Shown: one piece after another, positions 6,746-10,180 of the stretch
How positions within the stretch are numbered: position 1 is the first letter of the stretch
Layout of the letters: every line of letters starts with the position of its first letter
DNA from: Erythrobacter sp. UBA2510
Lineage (GTDB): Bacteria > Pseudomonadota > Alphaproteobacteria > Sphingomonadales > Sphingomonadaceae
Length of the DNA stretch: 10,180 bases
Direction of reading: 5' to 3'
NCBI GenBank assembly: GCA_002341345.1
Contig: DDNW01000015.1
Coordinates: 1-10,180 of the forward strand
The notes under the pieces: generated by a model
Database searches by the model: none
Seen by the model: only the letters and a program-made list of their open reading frames with translations
Told to the model about the DNA's origin: nothing
Program-made: the position numbers and the translations under genes

Positions 6746-7302
6746 CGGAAGATGCAGTTCACGCCCGCCCACATACGAGCAACGCGCGCATCGTCCCCGG
6801 CGCCATCGAACAAGCCCGAGATCGACAGGGCCGCCGGGTCGCCGATCGCGAATTCCTCGCCCAGCGTGCTGTCTTCCACAAGCGTCAAATCGTCTCGGCC
6901 CGCCAATTCCCTACGCCCCTGAGGCGGGAGATAGGGCGCTGTCGCCATCCAGCCGACAAAGACCCCCTCCTGGTAATTGAGCGTCAGCCCTTCATAGCTG
7001 GTGGTCTCGACCGGTCCGGCGGGGCATTCGGCGTTGGCGCCGGTTTCCAGCACTTCACCCAATACACTCGCCAGCGTCGCCTCGGCCGCCGCACGGCGCG
7101 AACCGAACGGCACGTCCATCTGCTCGTCACCAGCCTGCGGTGGGACGGACAGCCCGACCGCTTCCAGATCGACGAGATGTTTGAGCTTGTCGACCGCGAC
7201 CGGCGAATCCGGCTGCTGCTGCGCCTGCTCTCCCTCCCCGCCCGGCGAACAGGCGGCAAGGGCCAGGGAAAGGGGCAGGAGCAGCAGAGCAGCAGCGCGC
7301 AT
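6742..7302 (-). CDS. Small lipoprotein of unknown function
   Basis: A 186-residue protein with a typical lipoprotein signal: MRAA, a hydrophobic run, then the lipobox LAAC with Cys18 as the lipid-bearing residue. Ser follows the Cys, which would by the usual rule favour the outer membrane. The mature part is acidic, begins with a Gly/Glu/Gln/Pro-rich linker (about 19-36), and has two further Cys, at 93 (AECPAG) and 183 (NCIFR, four residues from the end), which could form a disulfide. I recognise no domain. The ATG lies three bases after the asd stop, and the ribosome site AAGAAAGG (7310-7317) sits within the end of asd. It overlaps the hydrolase GTG by four bases. Coupling on both sides argues that it is genuine and co-expressed. 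Confidence 0.82.
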   Translation of the reverse strand: MRAAALLLLPLSLALAACSPGGEGEQAQQQPDSPVAVDKLKHLVDLEAVGLSVPPQAGDEQMDVPFGSRRAAAEATLASVLGEVLETGANAECPAGPVETTSYEGLTLNYQEGVFVGWMATAPYLPPQGRRELAGRDDLTLVEDSTLGEEFAIGDPAALSISGLFDGAGDDARVARMWAGVNCIFR

Positions 7303-7305
7303 AGA

Positions 7306-8331
7306 TCAGCCTTTCTTCAGGTGCCGCCGTCCCAGCAGTTCGGCGATCTGTACCGCGTTCAGCGCCGCGCCCTTGCGCAGATTGTCCGAGACGCACCACA
7401 AAGTCAGGCCGTTCTCGACCGTCGGATCCTCGCGCAGACGGCTGATATAGGTCGCGCCGTCGCCGACACATTCCACCGGCGTGACGTATCCGCCGTCCTC
7501 GCGCTTGTCGACCAGCATGATGCCGGGTGCCTCGCGCAGGATGTCGGCCGCCTGTTCGGCGCTGATCTCGTTCTCGAACTCGATATTGATCGCCTCGGAA
7601 TGGCCGACGAACACCGGCACGCGCACGCAAGTGGCGTTGAGCTTGATCTTGGGGTCGAGGATCTTCTTGGTCTCGACCACCATCTTCCACTCTTCCTTGG
7701 TCGAGCCGTCATCCATGAAGACGTCAATATGCGGAATGACGTTAAAGGCGATCTGCTTGGTGAACTTCTTTGGCTCGGCCGGATCGCCGACGAAGATGTT
7801 GCGGCTCTGTTCGAACAATTCGTCCATGCCTGCCTTGCCCGCGCCCGAAACCGACTGATAGGTCGAAACGACGACGCGCTTGATCCTGGCCGCATCGTGG
7901 AGCGGCTTGAGCGCCACGACCATTTGCGCGGTCGAACAATTGGGATTGGCGATGATGTTACGCTTCTTGTAGCCGTCGATCGCGTCCGGGTTCACCTCAG
8001 GCACGATCAGCGGCACGTCCGGGTCCATGCGGTAGAGCGAGGAATTGTCGATCACCACGCAGCCCGCTGCCGCCGCCATGGGCGCATATTCCTTGGTCGG
8101 GCCGGAGCCCGCCGCGAACAGCGCGATGTCCCATCCGGTAAAGTCGAAATGTTCGAGACTCTTGCACTTGAGCATCTTGCCGGTGTCGCCCAGCTCGATC
8201 TCCATGCCCTGGCTGCGCGAGGAGGCGACCGCCGCGACCTCGTCCATCGGGAATTCGCGCTCGGCCAGAATGGCGAGCATTTCGCGCCCGACATTCCCCG
8301 TCGCTCCGACCACTGCAACCTTGTAACCCAT
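7306..8331 (-). CDS. asd: Aspartate-semialdehyde dehydrogenase
   Basis: Asd reduces aspartyl-4-phosphate to aspartate 4-semialdehyde with NADPH in the cytoplasm, the branch point toward diaminopimelate and lysine, threonine and methionine. The 341-residue protein has the nucleotide-binding start YKVAVVGATGNVGREML (3-19), the catalytic Cys132 in NPNCSTAQMV (129-138), Gln159 in STYQSVSGAGKAG (156-168) and the active-site His244 in RVPVFVGHSEA (237-247). All expected catalytic residues are therefore in place and the length is normal. The ATG at 8329-8331 is preceded by AGCAGGAGT (8341-8349). The frame stays open to an ATG at 8388, but that extension would run into the end of the permease gene and lies before the Rossmann fold. 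The permease stop is 28 bases upstream and the lipoprotein starts three bases downstream. Confidence 0.97.
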   Translation of the reverse strand: MGYKVAVVGATGNVGREMLAILAEREFPMDEVAAVASSRSQGMEIELGDTGKMLKCKSLEHFDFTGWDIALFAAGSGPTKEYAPMAAAAGCVVIDNSSLYRMDPDVPLIVPEVNPDAIDGYKKRNIIANPNCSTAQMVVALKPLHDAARIKRVVVSTYQSVSGAGKAGMDELFEQSRNIFVGDPAEPKKFTKQIAFNVIPHIDVFMDDGSTKEEWKMVVETKKILDPKIKLNATCVRVPVFVGHSEAINIEFENEISAEQAADILREAPGIMLVDKREDGGYVTPVECVGDGATYISRLREDPTVENGLTLWCVSDNLRKGAALNAVQIAELLGRRHLKKG

Positions 8332-8359
8332 GTCTTCAAAACTCCTGCTTAGGGCCGCG

Positions 8360-9535
8360 TCAGATAAAGCCCATGAAATGCACGGCAAGCACTAATGCCG
8401 CCGAACCTGCTCCGATCATCCCTGCCATCGCCTGCCAGCGAGCCTTGGTGATGGTGCGCCAGCTTAGCCAGTTGACCAGGCCGAACACGCCCAGGAAAAC
8501 GAAGCTCGCCCCCTGCACGAGGTTCTGGAGGCCGCCAAGCAAGGCTAGTGCCCCGGCAATGGCGCTGATGATGATTACACCGGCGTAGGGAACGCCTTCC
8601 TTGTCTGCCTTGCCGAAAACGGCAGGGAGCGAGCCGTCCTTGGCCACGTCGCGCGACAGGCGCGCGGTCGCGAACAGGGTGGCGTTGATTGCCGATGCCG
8701 TCGACAGCGCGGCAGCGACGGTCACGCCGATAAAGCCCGGCTGTCCCAGCGCCTCGCGGCCCGCCTCGGCCAGCGAGACCTCCTTGTCATCCACGATCGT
8801 TGCCGCGCCGATCAGCATGGCGGTGCCCAGCGCAACGCCGACATAGACGACGATCGTGCAGATGATCGCCAGCGGCACCGCGCGGCTGAGAATACGCGCC
8901 GGATCGGCCATCTGGCCATAATCATAGGCAAGCAATTGGAAGCCCTCATAGGCCATGAACACAGAGGCCGCGCCCACCATCGCCCCGACAAAGCCCGGCT
9001 CTGTCCCACTCAGCGCCAGCATGTCCGGCTGCCAGCGCACGAGCCCGAACAGCGCGAGCGCGGCAAGCACGGCGAGCTTTCCCCACACAGCAACGATCTC
9101 GACGCCCGCCGCTTCGCCCACGCCCATCAAGTTAACGCCGGCCAGCACGGTAATCGCGGCCAACGCAGCGGCAGGTGCGAGCCATTCCGGGCCGCCCAGC
9201 GCATTGGCCAGATAGGCTCCGAAGGTGAAGGCATAGACCGAGACGGTGAGCGTGTAGCCGAGGATCAGCACCCAGGCGACAGGTGCCGCGAACCGCTCAT
9301 GTCCGGTTTCGATTAGGAAGCGATAAGCCCCGCCCTGCTGGCCGAAATGCACGGTCAGCCGCGCATAGGCCTGCCCGGTCAGCAGCGCGACGACGCCACC
9401 GATGACGAAGCTCAGCCACGCCCATGCCCCCGCCAGCGAGATCACCACGCCCAAAGTCGCGAAGATCCCGCCGCCGATCATGCCACCCATGGCCATCGCC
9501 CAGGCCGCATTGAAGCCGAGTTTTCCTTCCGCCAT
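8360..9535 (-). CDS. APC-family amino-acid permease
   Basis: An integral membrane transporter of 391 residues from the amino acid-polyamine-organocation superfamily. Hallmarks are GGMIGGGIF in the first helix (17-25), the substrate-binding unwound region in this fold, then GGAYRF (68-73), AYEGFQL (195-201) and the SAINATLFATARLSRDVAKD segment with DG following (281-301). About eleven to twelve hydrophobic segments can be traced, the last at about 368-391. The protein is short for the family because the C-terminal end stops at once after that segment. The ATG at 9533-9535 was preferred, with ACAGG a few bases upstream on the minus strand; an in-frame ATG at 9559 and a TTG at 9568 are alternatives with weaker sites. 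It heads the operon leading into asd. Substrate is unknown; an aspartate-family amino acid is a guess from context only. Confidence 0.88.
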   Translation of the reverse strand: MAEGKLGFNAAWAMAMGGMIGGGIFATLGVVISLAGAWAWLSFVIGGVVALLTGQAYARLTVHFGQQGGAYRFLIETGHERFAAPVAWVLILGYTLTVSVYAFTFGAYLANALGGPEWLAPAAALAAITVLAGVNLMGVGEAAGVEIVAVWGKLAVLAALALFGLVRWQPDMLALSGTEPGFVGAMVGAASVFMAYEGFQLLAYDYGQMADPARILSRAVPLAIICTIVVYVGVALGTAMLIGAATIVDDKEVSLAEAGREALGQPGFIGVTVAAALSTASAINATLFATARLSRDVAKDGSLPAVFGKADKEGVPYAGVIIISAIAGALALLGGLQNLVQGASFVFLGVFGLVNWLSWRTITKARWQAMAGMIGAGSAALVLAVHFMGFI

Positions 9536-9694
9536 CGACCTACCTGTCGTTCCCGCCATCTGGCTCAAGTAATCTCGAATTAACCATGGCCATTAGCCCG
9601 GTGTTAACTGTCTACCGTCATTCTTAATCAAAGAAGGCGGTTACACGGGCATCCCTGGTCCCCGCCGCCTCGTCCGCTCGATACTCGACATACG
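9536..9694 (-). promoter_or_regulatory. AT-richer upstream region of the permease-asd operon
   Basis: The stretch 9569-9640 is clearly richer in A and T than its surroundings and is the only roomy gap upstream of the permease, so the operon promoter probably lies here. It contains TTAAC (9580-9584) mirrored by GTTAA (9603-9607), and TTCTT (9621-9625) mirrored by AAGAA (9631-9635). I could not find a convincing -35/-10 pair with normal spacing, so the promoter is not placed more exactly. Confidence 0.35.
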
Positions 9695-9732
9695 AAAAGG
9701 GCGGCTTCCCGTGGTGGGGAGCCGCCCTTTTT
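9695..9732 (-). terminator. Rho-independent terminator after rplS
   Basis: Bases 9695-9710 pair with 9716-9731 to form a 16-bp stem with one T-G wobble and a GTGGT loop; the arms centre on AAAAGGGCGGC and GCCGCCCTTTT. It lies 38 bases after the rplS stop, so it should serve rplS on the minus strand, where the T run is TTTT followed by CG. In the plus direction the T run is one longer (TTTTTG), so the element probably works both ways. Confidence 0.88.
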
Positions 9733-9769
9733 GTCGCGAGGTGGATCCCCCACTAAGTGAAGACAGCCC

Positions 9770-10135
9770 TTACTGGCCGGTATTGTCACGCCGCTCGGCA
9801 ATACGCGCACGCTTACCGGTACGCCCACGCAGATAATACAGCTTCGCACGACGCACGACGCCGCGGCGCACCACGGTCACGCTTTCGACGTTCGGCGAGT
9901 ATAGCGGGAAGACACGCTCCACACCTTCGCCGAAGCTGATCTTGCGGACGGTAAAATTGCTGTTGATGCCCCGGTTCGAACGGGCGATGCATACGCCCTC
10001 GAAGTTCTGGACACGGGTACGCTCGCCCTCGACGACGCGCACGCCTACGCGCAGCGTATCGCCGGCACGGAATTCGGGAATCTCTTTCCCGAGGCTCTCG
10101 ATGGCTTCGGCCTCGAGCTGCTGAATCAGGTTCAT
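9770..10135 (-). CDS. rplS: 50S ribosomal protein bL19
   Basis: A 121-residue bL19, a protein at the 30S-50S interface. Typical stretches are [12 protein letters not shown] at the start, [20 protein letters not shown] (22-41), [20 protein letters not shown] (42-61), [14 protein letters not shown] (72-85) and the family signature around [17 protein letters not shown] (96-112). The length is normal. The ATG at 10133-10135 has AAGGA at 10145-10149 as ribosome site, nine bases upstream. In most bacteria rplS follows trmD, and the bases just upstream fit the end of that gene. Confidence 0.97.
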   Translation of the reverse strand: MNLIQQLEAEAIESLGKEIPEFRAGDTLRVGVRVVEGERTRVQNFEGVCIARSNRGINSNFTVRKISFGEGVERVFPLYSPNVESVTVVRRGVVRRAKLYYLRGRTGKRARIAERRDNTGQ

Positions 10136-10148
10136 TTGCCCTGGTCCT

Positions 10149-10180
10149 TCATTTCCTGCCGCGCGCCAGAGGCAGGTCGG
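10149..10180 (-). CDS. trmD: Probable last codons of trmD (tRNA guanine-N1 methyltransferase), partial
   Basis: Nine whole codons before a TGA at 10149-10151 read DLPLARGRK. The base pair before them (cc) allows a Pro, so the end could be [10 protein letters not shown]; TrmD proteins often carry RPDL or RPEL near the C-terminus, and trmD-rplS is a conserved gene order. Another frame reads [15 protein letters not shown] and ends in a TGA at 10132-10134, overlapping the rplS ATG. That frame is equally open, so the call rests mainly on gene order and the short DL motif. Confidence 0.45.
   Translation of the reverse strand, partial: DLPLARGRK

Noticed and set aside
6727..8352. Open frame of 541 codons on the plus strand
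   Set aside because: It runs antisense across the lipoprotein and asd genes, both of which have clear motifs or signals; its His/Arg/Asp-rich translation looks like a shadow.
8332..8388. N-terminal extension of asd by 19 codons
   Set aside because: It overlaps the permease stop, lies ahead of a complete Rossmann start, and the ribosome site at 8341-8349 fits the ATG at 8331.

Overview
The window looks like ordinary chromosome from a GC-rich alphaproteobacterium, most likely a sphingomonad of the Erythrobacteraceae type. This is inferred from protein style, the rpsF-rpsR-rplI cluster, a bL9 with a long acidic tail, and a TTGCAA/TATGTG-type ribosomal promoter; no database search was possible. 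No mobile element, CRISPR array, tRNA or rRNA was seen.

Layout. (1) Positions 1-1940 hold a divergent pair: an LD-carboxypeptidase of family S66 on the minus strand, cut by the window edge, and a MurC/Mpl-type Mur ligase on the plus strand. Together they suggest cytoplasmic recycling of cell-wall peptides. Their starts are under 60 bases apart and the gap holds a perfect 8-bp inverted repeat. (2) A 99-residue soluble protein of unknown function (2029-2328) converges on a DUF808/YedI-like membrane protein (2345-3313, minus). (3) The ribosomal operon rpsF-rpsR-rplI (3589-4813) has a recognisable promoter, a structured leader that may be an S6:S18 autoregulatory element, and a strong terminator. 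(4) A tightly packed minus-strand gene string (9535 down to 4949) encodes an APC-family permease, aspartate-semialdehyde dehydrogenase (asd), a small lipoprotein, an alpha/beta hydrolase and a DUF389 membrane protein. Gaps are 28, 3, -4 and 12 bases, so it is probably one operon. (5) At the right edge, rplS (bL19, minus) has its own terminator and is preceded by what is probably the last few codons of trmD.

How the genes work together. The two best-supported functional units are peptidoglycan recycling (region 1) and translation (regions 3 and 5). Asd makes aspartate semialdehyde, the branch point to diaminopimelate/lysine, threonine and methionine. The permease in front of it may therefore move a related amino acid, but nothing in the sequence proves this. 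The lipoprotein, hydrolase, DUF389, DUF808 and 99-residue proteins have no assigned substrate. I see no convincing new multi-gene system. The points most worth a second look are the unusual C-terminal domain of the recycling-type Mur ligase, the inverted repeat between the divergent recycling genes, the rpsF leader, and the conserved-looking but unassigned passengers of the asd operon.
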